From IMG/VR virus record IMGVR_UViG_3300042402_001675, positions 1-24,576 of that record: a DNA stretch of 24,576 nucleotides. One strand, given 5' to 3'. Origin of the DNA: a virus. Below, piece by piece: positions 15,353-21,490 of the stretch; the stretch's first letter is position 1; each line of letters begins with the position of its first letter. The position numbers and the translations under genes were made by a program. The notes under the pieces were generated by a model that ran no database searches, had not been told where the DNA came from, and worked only from the letters and a program-made list of their open reading frames with translations.

Positions 15353-15465
15353 CCGCCACCTGCGCCGAGTGCGGGCAGCCCGCCGAACACGTCTACTGGG
15401 GCGGCATCTGCTCCGCGTGCTACGCCGTGTGGGCTACGGAAGAACCTCACGCGCCGTCACAGTGA
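15349..15465 (+). CDS. Mini zinc-ribbon protein (38 aa)
   Basis: A 38-aa protein starting MTATCAECGQPAEHVYWGG and containing C5-x2-C8 and C21-x2-C24, a classic two-knuckle zinc ribbon. It is translationally coupled to the preceding gene through ATGA. The last 32 bases overlap the 3' end of the minus-strand gene at 15434. No terminator was recognised after it. Function is unknown; zinc ribbons of this size usually bind nucleic acid or protein partners. Confidence 0.6.
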   Translation: MTATCAECGQPAEHVYWGGICSACYAVWATEEPHAPSQ

Positions 15466-15598
15466 CGTATCCCCGGTCGATGAGTCGTTGCACCGTCGGC
15501 GTCAGCCTGACCGTGCGCTGCACCCCACGGGCCAGCACCACGCTGGGCGTTGCGCTGCCCTGAATGGTCACCACGACCACCGGATCAGAACTCGACAT
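15434..15598 (-). CDS. Small head-tail region protein (54 aa)
   Basis: Starts at ATG 15598, inside the end of the upstream gene (14-base overlap). The protein reads MSSSDPVVVVTIQGSATPSV, then RGVQRTVRLTPTVQRLIDRG and YVTVTA. Short proteins with the R-T-V-R-x-TPTVxxLIxxGYV pattern are common next to connector genes of actinophages. I know no assigned function. A longer open frame upstream in the same phase (to 15640) is rejected in favour of the overlapping start. Confidence 0.65.
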   Translation of the reverse strand: MSSSDPVVVVTIQGSATPSVVLARGVQRTVRLTPTVQRLIDRGYVTVTAREVLP

Positions 15599-16106
15599 AG
15601 ATGGTCCCCGTCCAGGCCACCACGCCGCCCTCCGGCCCATAGGGCGCGATGGCGTCAGTGGCGCAGTTGTATCCCAGCTTGCGGTTCAGCGCGGCGGCGT
15701 AGCACAGCGCCTGCTCGATGCGCCAGGAGTCGTCCAGGCTGATCTCGGCCTCGGCGGCGTACTCCTGCCACGTTGGGTCGGCCTCCACCGTGGCGCACCG
15801 GCCGACGCCCATCTCCAGGGCGATGGCCCGGCTCAGCCCGCAGGCGGTGGTGTCGATCATCGGCGTGGGCAGAGCGTTGGTCCGGTAGCGGCGCAGCACC
15901 CGCACCCACAGGAACGGTAAGTCGCAGCCCTCGCCGGTGGTGTGGGCGTTCCACGCCGCCATCGGAATGCCGTCGCCGCCGAAGAACCGCACCACCGCGC
16001 TCTTGGTCTCGCCGATGGGCGGGCACGGGCTGGCCGGGTCGAACGCGGCCCGCAGCGCCTCCATGACGGCGCTGACGATCTCGCTTGCCGGGTCGGTGCA
16101 GTCCAT
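15585..16106 (-). CDS. Head-tail connector / tail completion protein
   Basis: A 173-aa protein. Its ATG at 16106 shares one base with the upstream stop (TGATG), and the frame upstream of this start overlaps the connector gene, so it is not used. It begins MDCTDPASEIVSAVMEALRA and includes WNAHTTGEGCDLPFLWVRVL, RTNALPTPMIDTTACGLSRA and AEISLDDSWRIEQALCYAAA. The position after the adaptor-like gene and before the gp10-like gene fits a stopper or tail terminator. The exact slot is not decidable from sequence alone. Confidence 0.7.
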   Translation of the reverse strand: MDCTDPASEIVSAVMEALRAAFDPASPCPPIGETKSAVVRFFGGDGIPMAAWNAHTTGEGCDLPFLWVRVLRRYRTNALPTPMIDTTACGLSRAIALEMGVGRCATVEADPTWQEYAAEAEISLDDSWRIEQALCYAAALNRKLGYNCATDAIAPYGPEGGVVAWTGTIYVEF

Positions 16107-16864
16107 CAGTACACCGACGGCGCTGACATGACGGCGTGCGGGTTGACCGCTGAGAGCCACAGGTCGATTTCGGGGATGCCGGTCTTGCCCGCCGAGTAGA
16201 TGTCGTTGGGGTCATACATACGGTGCGTCACGCCCTGGCGGCTGACCTCGGTGACGGTGCGCGGCAGTCGGCACTTGCCGCCGGTGCAGGCCATGTAGAA
16301 CTCGTTGACCAGAAGGCCGGTCAGCCGGGCCACACCCTTGGGCACCGGGACGCCGCGCATGTAGGTCACCGACCAGGTGCCCTCCTCGTCCAGCGGGCGC
16401 GACAGGTCTTGGTAGGGCCACGGCGCGCCGTTGCGGTAGAGGATGTTGCGCTCCAGCTCGTACTCCGACGGGCTGAGCACGGTCCCGGCGATGTTGACCT
16501 CGATGATGGACTGCACCGGGCCGGGCAGGTGAACCATGCGCGGGCCGGACAGGCGGCAGCGCCCGGCGCAGCCGCAGGACTCATTCGCCCACTCGCCGCC
16601 GTTGCGCACCAGGGACAGCCCGCCGGAGCTGAACGGGGCCGACAACCGGCCACTGTTCAGCGACGGCAGCGGGCACGGCCGGGCCAGCGCCGGGCACACC
16701 CCGTACTGCCGTCCAGACAGCGCCCACAGCACGTCAATCGCCAGCGACGCCGCAGCGTCCAGGGCGTCCTGCTCCTGCGGCGTGGTGGCCGTTGGCAGGC
16801 ATGACGTGTCGATGGGCCACTCGCACAGGGATGCGGGCAGCGGGGTCGCGGGCATGGGCACCAC
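16106..16864 (-). CDS. Head-to-tail connector (gp6-like adaptor)
   Basis: A 252-aa protein from the GTG at 16864, favoured by GGAG seven bases upstream; an ATG at 16855 is an alternative. It resembles actinophage head-tail adaptors: a helical AAASLAIDVLWALSGRQYG near residues 37-55, a cysteine-rich loop CGCAGRCRLSG near 97-107, then LPGPVQSIIEVNIAGTVLSP, YELERNILYRNGAPWPYQDL, WSVTYMRGVPVPKG and LLVNEFYMACTGGKCRLP. These proteins dock under the portal. Its cysteines may form structural bonds or bind metal. The gene lies downstream of the terminator at 16890 and overlaps the next gene by one base. Confidence 0.82.
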   Translation of the reverse strand: MVPMPATPLPASLCEWPIDTSCLPTATTPQEQDALDAAASLAIDVLWALSGRQYGVCPALARPCPLPSLNSGRLSAPFSSGGLSLVRNGGEWANESCGCAGRCRLSGPRMVHLPGPVQSIIEVNIAGTVLSPSEYELERNILYRNGAPWPYQDLSRPLDEEGTWSVTYMRGVPVPKGVARLTGLLVNEFYMACTGGKCRLPRTVTEVSRQGVTHRMYDPNDIYSAGKTGIPEIDLWLSAVNPHAVMSAPSVY

Positions 16865-16889
16865 GGTATCGCTCCAGGGTGCCCGAAAC

Positions 16890-16931
16890 GTAGAACCGCC
16901 CCGCCGTGGGGGGACGGCGGGGCGGTGCTAC
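16890..16931 (-). terminator. Strong hairpin after the major tail gene
   Basis: A perfect 13-bp inverted repeat, ACCGCCCCGCCGT (16895-16907) with ACGGCGGGGCGGT (16914-16926), has a six-base loop and is extended by GTAG/CTAC outside one mismatch. It begins 11 bases past the major tail stop. On the minus strand it is followed by TTCTACGTTTCG, a modest T-rich tail, so it is probably a terminator or attenuator inside the structural operon. Confidence 0.75.
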
Positions 16932-16941
16932 TAGCGGTGGG

Positions 16942-17916
16942 TTAGACGGTGGGGTCCACCGCAGGCTTGGTGGTGCCGGTGGGCGACGCCGTGCCCGGCG
17001 CGGTGACCGCTCCCGAAGGAGCCGTACCCGGAAGGTTCACGGCGGGCTTGGACGGTGACGCCGTGCCCGGCACGGTGACTGCGCCTTCCTCCTTAGGTGC
17101 CGGTGCATCCGGGGTCACGCCGTCGGGCGCGACCTCGGCGGCGGGAGCTCCGCTGGGGCCACCGAAGTAGAAGTCGGGGTCCACGAACACGGTGCTGATT
17201 TCCAGCGCGACCGGCTCGTGGCCCTCGGTGATCTCCGGCGGCTCGACCGACGTGCGGAAGAAGGTGTAGTGGCTGTCGTCGTTGAGCGGAGCCAGCAGGC
17301 GACCGGGCGTGCCCTTGTCGTCAATGGCGGCGACGTTGTACGGGCCACGGCCCCACTGCGGCATCGCCAGGGAGATGCCCGACAGCATCAGGGTGGAGAC
17401 ACCGGAGGTGACGGCGATGTCGCCGACGGTGAACTCGTACACACCGATCAGCAGGTAGCCGTACTTCTTGCCGGTGGACCCGGCGGCGGTGGTGGAGAAG
17501 ATCGCGTCTTCCTCCGGCACTGGGCAGTCATCGTCAGACCGGCCACCCGTCCAGACCTCCAGGGCCACCCCGTACTCGGAAGTTTCGGTCTGGTCGCGGA
17601 AGCCGACCGACTCGCCGTTGTAGTCCAGCACCTGCTCCCACTCGGTGAACAGCGAGATCAAGCCGGTGTTGACGTTGCACAATTCCAAATCGACTTTGTA
17701 ATGCTTGCGCTCCGGCGGGGTGCGGTCCTGCACGCAGACGCGGCCCTCGGCGTTGAGCTGCTCCAGCTCCTTGGCCTCGTTCATCACCGCCGTCATTTTC
17801 ACGCTGACGTAGCCGTCAGTGACGATGCTGTTGGCGGGTCCGGCGATGGGCAAGCCGCAGGAGTTTATGCGAGTTGCTCTCAAACGGACCCCCTTCACGA
17901 TGGGGAAAGTAGCCAC
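16942..17916 (-). CDS. Major tail (tube) protein with low-complexity C-terminal tail
   Basis: A 324-aa protein that forms the tail tube. The GTG at 17916 is chosen because AAGGAGG lies six bases upstream, one of the best ribosome-binding sites in the window, as expected for an abundant virion protein. The tube domain (about 1-255) has strands such as VKGVRLRATRINSCGLPIAG and KHYKVDLELCNVNTGLISLF, then YGYLLIGVYEFTVGDIAV, LMLSGISLAMPQWGRGPYNV and HYTFFRTSVEPPEI. Residues about 263-324 are rich in Pro, Ala, Thr and Gly with repeated PGTASP, PGTAPS and KPAV, probably an exposed appendage. A strong hairpin follows the stop. It lies between the capsid genes and the connector genes, whereas the tube gene usually comes after the connectors. 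Confidence 0.82.
   Translation of the reverse strand: MATFPIVKGVRLRATRINSCGLPIAGPANSIVTDGYVSVKMTAVMNEAKELEQLNAEGRVCVQDRTPPERKHYKVDLELCNVNTGLISLFTEWEQVLDYNGESVGFRDQTETSEYGVALEVWTGGRSDDDCPVPEEDAIFSTTAAGSTGKKYGYLLIGVYEFTVGDIAVTSGVSTLMLSGISLAMPQWGRGPYNVAAIDDKGTPGRLLAPLNDDSHYTFFRTSVEPPEITEGHEPVALEISTVFVDPDFYFGGPSGAPAAEVAPDGVTPDAPAPKEEGAVTVPGTASPSKPAVNLPGTAPSGAVTAPGTASPTGTTKPAVDPTV
16985..17079 (-). repeat. Near-identical 23-bp direct repeat in the major tail C-terminus
   Basis: The 23 bases at 16985-17007 recur with one mismatch at 17057-17079, 72 bases away (24 codons). They encode the VPGTAS / APGTAS phrases of the low-complexity tail, which points to expansion by duplication. Confidence 0.7.
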
Positions 17917-17971
17917 GGTGGTCCTCCTTGTAGGTCCCTGGTAGGTCTGGTTCTAACCGTAGATGGCTCCG

Positions 17972-18002
17972 GTGCAGCGGGGCGGTGCTATCAGCCCTGC
18001 AC
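17972..18002 (-). other. Possible mRNA hairpin upstream of the major tail gene
   Basis: GTGCAG (17972-17977) pairs with CTGCAC (17997-18002), with a GGC/GCC inner stem and a three-base bulge. It lies in the 121-base gap before the major tail start. The gap holds no gene and no promoter that I recognise. No T-tract follows, so termination is not supported. Confidence 0.35.
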
Positions 18003-18037
18003 AGCGCCGGGCGCGGAAGCCGTGATACGCGGAAGTG

Positions 18038-18238
18038 TCACCCGTCGAGCAGACCGGCCTCGCGGGCGTTGCCCTCGGGCACCCGGTAGGTGCGGCGCAG
18101 CCCGCCGGTGCTGATCTCGATGGTCTCCGGCCCGCCGATGTCGAGCAGCACGCCCAGCGCGGTGGCCCGCAGCCGGTTGTCGGTGAACTCCAGCGTGGCG
18201 AAGCCGTCCTCCACGATGGCGTTGACGCCGTAGGGCAT
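18038..18238 (-). CDS. Small conserved structural-region protein (66 aa)
   Basis: The ATG at 18238 shares its first base with the stop of the pentamer-type capsid gene (TGATG), so the two are co-translated. It reads MPYGVNAIVEDGFATLEFTD, then NRLRATALGVLLDIGGP and RRTYRVPEGNAREAGLLDG. I recall this YxVPEGNAREAGL ending from small genes next to capsid genes of actinophages, where they are annotated as unknown or head-tail proteins. It is probably a small β-rich virion or assembly protein. Confidence 0.75.
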   Translation of the reverse strand: MPYGVNAIVEDGFATLEFTDNRLRATALGVLLDIGGPETIEISTGGLRRTYRVPEGNAREAGLLDG

Positions 18239-19146
18239 CAGCAGCAGGGGCCGTAGGACAGGATGCGCGCGGCGGCAACGGCGTGCTCGTAGCCGACCAC
18301 CACTGAGCGCTCCGCGACGGCGATGCGCTTGTTGTGCGCGGTGTCGATGGACTCGCGCACCTGGACGGCGTCGCGCCAGCCGTAGGTCGGGCTAGTGCCG
18401 ACCATGACGTTCTCCAGCCCCTTGACGTAGCCGCCGCCGAACACCCAGGTGTGGCCCAGCGGTGTCTTGAGCGCGGAGCCCGACCGGGTGATGAGGTTGT
18501 TGCGGGCCGCATACGCTGCCCACTGCGCCCCGGCGTGGATGACGCCGACGGTGTTGGTCATGGCGAACTCGGCCTCGATGCGCGAGACCGCCGACACGAT
18601 GTCGGGCACGTCGGTGATCTCGTCGCCGCCGGTGGCGTACAGGTTGGGGTCGACCTCGGTGGAGAAGGGCTCGTACAGCTTGGACCCGTCGCCCGGCTGC
18701 TCCAGCGGCGGGGCGTACAGGCCGCTGGTGCCACCACCGGCGCTCCCGGCGTCGATGAGCAGCCGCTCGGCCAGCTCACGCTCGACCGCCGTCTGCTCCA
18801 GCAGGCGCAGGTTCTGCTGCACCCGCTCAAGGATGTCGGTGCGGGTCTGGGCGGTCAGGTCGCACTCGTCGTATGCCCACACGGTGATGGGCGCGAACGG
18901 GTCGAGGTGGCCCGGCCGCTCGCCGGTCTTGAGTTGGCCGTCGGGGTCGACGCACCACTGCGACTCCCACACGCCGAACGCGCTCTCGCCGCCGTAGTTG
19001 TGGCTGCGGAACCGCACGCCCTGGCCCAGGAACCGGGACGGGCCGGTGACCTCGGTCCACGTCGTGGCGGTGTAGAGCCCCGACGGTGACGGGTTGACCA
19101 GCGGGACATCCCACTCCAGTGCGGGGATGACGGCGGGTGTGGTCAT
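18238..19146 (-). CDS. HK97-fold capsid protein, pentamer (vertex) type
   Basis: A 302-aa protein from the ATG at 19146, preceded by GAGAGGAAG. The open frame begins 12 codons further up, but that start lacks support. It looks like a second HK97-like capsid protein, of the kind annotated as major capsid pentamer protein in some actinophages: a helix region DILERVQQNLRLLEQTAVE followed by LAERLLIDAG, then VSAVSRIEAEFA, GVIHAGAQWAAYAARNNLI, LGHTWVFGGGYVKGLENVMV and a final strand IAVAERSVVVGYEHAVAAAR. It would make the vertices while the gene upstream makes the hexamers. An alternative is another encapsulin-like head protein. A hairpin (19173-19206) lies between the two capsid genes. Confidence 0.68.
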   Translation of the reverse strand: MTTPAVIPALEWDVPLVNPSPSGLYTATTWTEVTGPSRFLGQGVRFRSHNYGGESAFGVWESQWCVDPDGQLKTGERPGHLDPFAPITVWAYDECDLTAQTRTDILERVQQNLRLLEQTAVERELAERLLIDAGSAGGGTSGLYAPPLEQPGDGSKLYEPFSTEVDPNLYATGGDEITDVPDIVSAVSRIEAEFAMTNTVGVIHAGAQWAAYAARNNLITRSGSALKTPLGHTWVFGGGYVKGLENVMVGTSPTYGWRDAVQVRESIDTAHNKRIAVAERSVVVGYEHAVAAARILSYGPCC

Positions 19147-19172
19147 CTGGGCTTCCTCTCGATATGGGAGAA

Positions 19173-19206
19173 GGCGGGCCACCGGGGGATCAACCCGTTG
19201 CCCGCC
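19173..19206 (-). other. Hairpin between the two capsid genes, possible attenuator
   Basis: GGCGGGC (19173-19179) pairs with GCCCGCC (19200-19206), with a partial inner stem (CGGG/CCCG). On the minus strand it starts 24 bases after the hexamer-type capsid stop and is followed by TTCTCCC, a weak T-rich tail. It sits before the pentamer-type start and could reduce its expression. Confidence 0.5.
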
Positions 19207-19230
19207 TCCTTACTGCTAGGTGGAACGCTA

Positions 19231-20997
19231 CTACTTGGCGGTGGGCTTGGCCGGAGCCTCGACCGGGGCCACGATGGGCTCCGGTCCCGCGCCAGCCGGA
19301 CCTGCCGGAACACCCGGTGTCAGGTACGGACCAACCTCGGCAGGCTGGCAGGTGATCTCCTTGCGAGCACCGACGCCGCCGCTGACGCACAACGGGATGC
19401 GGACCACGATGGACTTGTTGCACCTCTTGCCTACGGCAATTGCGTCCTCCGTGAAGAACCTCGTATACCTGTTGACCTGGAGCTGCTCCTTGGGGTACAT
19501 GACGCCCAGCTCGATGACGTTGCTCATCGCGCGGAACCACGTCCCGGCCGGGTAGAGGACGATGTCCACCGCTCCCGGCCAGGCCAAGGTGTTGAGGTTG
19601 CCCGGCTGGTTGGCCCCACGGGTCTGCCAGTCACCGACGAACTGGAGCGCGATGTTGCGCGCCGACAGCCACGAGCCGATCTCGGCGTCGGACACGTTGC
19701 GCCCGCCGTCCCCGCCCATCATGGCGAGGTCGGCGCGGAGCACCTCGTGCAACCACGACGGCGCGATGCCCTCGATGGTCGCGGTGCGGGCCAGACCCTT
19801 GTCCAGGCGCAGGTTGGTCGCCGCCAGCGCAAGGCTGTTGAGGACCGAACTGGTTGCGCCGACCTGGCTGTTGGGGTCGACCACCAGCGGGGTGCCGGAA
19901 CCATTGACAACGTCGAGGATGGTGCGGCGGCTGATGGCCCGCAGGTGCTCTTGGGCGAGCGACTGCATGAACCACTGGATCAGCTCCGGCCAGCCTTGGG
20001 TCATCAAGATACCGGCCTCGACGCAGTAGCCCACGACCTGGAGCCGCAGCTCCTCAAACTCATCGGCGCAGGGAATGTCGACGCACTCCTTGACCGCCGT
20101 CGGCTGACCGTCGGGGCCGACCGCTTCCAGTTCGGTCTCGGTGAAGAAGAACTGGAAGCTGTCGAAGATGCCCGACAGGTCGGGCTCGACCGGCCAGCGC
20201 ACGCCACCCCGGTTGATGGTGATTTCGGGGAGCGAGAGCAGGTCGGTTGCGTTGGGCACGTCGCAGAAGTCGTACAACTGCTCCGACGGGGCGCACCAAC
20301 CACCGGCTGCCGTCAGCGAACCACCGGGGAGCTTGCGCTCGTCGGTGGCGGCTTCAATGGCGGCGACCAGCGCGTGGCTTTCACCGATCAGCGGCACGTC
20401 GCGCTTCAGCCGGGCGAAGCTCTGGGCGAAGTAGCTACCCCGGGCGACAGCGTTGGACGACCGCGCCTTGCGTGAGCCGGTGCCAACGGAGTCGATGGCA
20501 CGGGCCAGCTCAGCGAAGCCGATGCGACCGGCCTGGTAGCCGGGCGCGCCGGGAACCATCTCCCAGCCCGGGCCTTCCGGGGTGGCGGGTGCCTCGACGG
20601 TGCCGACACCGGCGAAGTTCACCGGAGCAACCTCGACAGCGGCGGCGACGGTCTCGGGAGCCTTGACCTCGACCTCGGCGGCGACATCGTCGTCACTGTC
20701 GGCTTCGGTCTCCTCCGGTGCGGTGGCGACCTCGGTGGCGGCGGTGGCCCGCGTCAGCAGGTCGGCCACGTCGGTGCGGTGGGCTTCCTCTTCGGCGGCG
20801 GCAGTCGCGGCGGCGGCGTTGATCTGGTCCACGGAGTCGAGGAGCACCCGCAGGGCTTCCACGTCGTCCTTGGACAGTTCCTCACCGGCTTCCGCACGGG
20901 CCTGGATGACATTGATGGACCGCTGCGCCTGGGTGCGAAGCTCGGCGAGCTCGGCACTGGTGGCGGGCAGTTCCTCTGGCAGAGTGAACACGGGCAC
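19231..20997 (-). CDS. Major capsid protein (hexamer type) with N-terminal scaffold-like region
   Basis: A 588-aa protein. GTG 20997 is the first candidate start, with AAGGAG three bases upstream; a second GTG two codons later is better spaced. Residues 5-90 form a charged coiled coil (LPATSAELAELRTQAQRS, EELSKDDVEALRVLLDSVDQ), followed by an acidic stretch (EETEADSDDD) and an Ala/Val/Pro linker, consistent with a built-in scaffold domain removed by the upstream protease. From about residue 160 the sequence resembles HK97-fold actinophage capsids: GGWCAPSEQLYDFCDVPNAT, GGVRWPVEPDLSG, YCVEAGILMTQGWPELIQWF, LRADLAMMGGDGGRNVSDAE and YPAGTWFRAMSNVIELGVMY. The last 34 residues are Pro/Ala-rich like the tail of the major tail protein. 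Confidence 0.85.
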   Translation of the reverse strand: MPVFTLPEELPATSAELAELRTQAQRSINVIQARAEAGEELSKDDVEALRVLLDSVDQINAAAATAAAEEEAHRTDVADLLTRATAATEVATAPEETEADSDDDVAAEVEVKAPETVAAAVEVAPVNFAGVGTVEAPATPEGPGWEMVPGAPGYQAGRIGFAELARAIDSVGTGSRKARSSNAVARGSYFAQSFARLKRDVPLIGESHALVAAIEAATDERKLPGGSLTAAGGWCAPSEQLYDFCDVPNATDLLSLPEITINRGGVRWPVEPDLSGIFDSFQFFFTETELEAVGPDGQPTAVKECVDIPCADEFEELRLQVVGYCVEAGILMTQGWPELIQWFMQSLAQEHLRAISRRTILDVVNGSGTPLVVDPNSQVGATSSVLNSLALAATNLRLDKGLARTATIEGIAPSWLHEVLRADLAMMGGDGGRNVSDAEIGSWLSARNIALQFVGDWQTRGANQPGNLNTLAWPGAVDIVLYPAGTWFRAMSNVIELGVMYPKEQLQVNRYTRFFTEDAIAVGKRCNKSIVVRIPLCVSGGVGARKEITCQPAEVGPYLTPGVPAGPAGAGPEPIVAPVEAPAKPTAK

Positions 20998-21132
20998 TTA
21001 CTCCTTGTTAGGGGTGACGCTATGACGTTATCGGCGATTGCTCCTCGGCCCGTAGCCAGTACAGGAACGCTCTGCGACGAAACACTAGAACGCCGCCGTG
21101 CAACTACGCCGGACGTGGAGTTATGCGAAGAG

Positions 21133-21162
21133 TTGACAACGCCTACCGAAGTAGGTTAAGCT
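21133..21162 (+). promoter_or_regulatory. Promoter with operator-like inverted repeat before 21205 gene
   Basis: TTGACA (21133-21138) is followed by an 18-base spacer and TAAGCT (21157-21162), matching TANNNT. CCTAC (21142-21146) and GTAGG (21151-21155) form an inverted repeat around CGAA inside the spacer. The layout resembles the promoter at 14614. The predicted transcript has a leader of about 36 bases before the ATG at 21205. Confidence 0.65.
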
Positions 21163-21174
21163 TCACGGTGTGAA

Positions 21175-21191
21175 GGCGGGATACACCCGCC
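21175..21191 (+). other. Leader hairpin next to the ribosome-binding site
   Basis: GGCGGG (21175-21180), loop ATACA and CCCGCC (21186-21191) form a perfect 6-bp stem directly before AAGAAAGGG (21192-21200), the ribosome-binding site of the 21205 gene. It may keep the site open or stabilise the mRNA. No T-tract follows, so it is not a terminator. Confidence 0.55.
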
Positions 21192-21204
21192 AAGAAAGGG
21201 CAAC

Positions 21205-21441
21205 ATGACCGACATCATCATCACCGTCACCCGCAAGGGCGAGGACACCGGCATCTGGCACATCGGTACCGACGCTGACAACCTGATCGCCAAGGCCCAG
21301 CAGTCAGTGTCTGACGCTTTCGGCGACAGCAAGCGCGTCATTCTCATTCGCCTCGACCGCCGTAACCGCGACGACGCCAACGGCACCCTGGTCGTCAACC
21401 ACACCGGCGAGAACTTCCGCTGGGAGATCGCCACCGTCTAG
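21205..21441 (+). CDS. Small hypothetical moron protein (78 aa)
   Basis: A 78-aa protein, MTDIIITVTRKGEDTGIWHI, then TDADNLIAKAQQSVSDAFGD, KRVILIRLDRRNRDD and VVNHTGENFRWEIATV: probably a small α/β fold with a β-strand start, a helix and two strands. I do not recognise a family. It has its own promoter (21133), leader hairpin, AAGAAAGGG ribosome-binding site and terminator (21458), so it is a complete independent unit. It opposes the capsid operon, lying between the DUF732-like gene and the major capsid gene. Expression in lysogeny or early infection is inferred. Confidence 0.8.
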   Translation: MTDIIITVTRKGEDTGIWHIGTDADNLIAKAQQSVSDAFGDSKRVILIRLDRRNRDDANGTLVVNHTGENFRWEIATV

Positions 21442-21457
21442 CCCGCACAACCGCCAG

Positions 21458-21483
21458 CACCCCGGCCCGCAAGGGCCGGGGTG
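21458..21483 (+). terminator. Intrinsic terminator of the 21205 gene
   Basis: CACCCCGGCCC (21458-21468), tetraloop GCAA, GGGCCGGGGTG (21473-21483): a perfect 11-bp stem followed by TTGTGCGTTAT. It begins 17 bases past the stop at 21441 and ends 8 bases before the minus-strand stop at 21491. It may work in both directions, which would affect leftward capsid transcription. Confidence 0.85.
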
Positions 21484-21490
21484 TTGTGCG

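Noticed and set aside
20998-21132. Minus-strand promoter before the major capsid gene
   Set aside because: The gap was read on both strands and only the AAGGAG ribosome-binding site stands out. No -35/-10 pair with proper spacing was found.
21156-21434. 92-codon minus-strand open frame opposite the 21205 gene
   Set aside because: The plus-strand frame has its own promoter, ribosome-binding site and terminator, while the minus frame has none and looks like a shadow.
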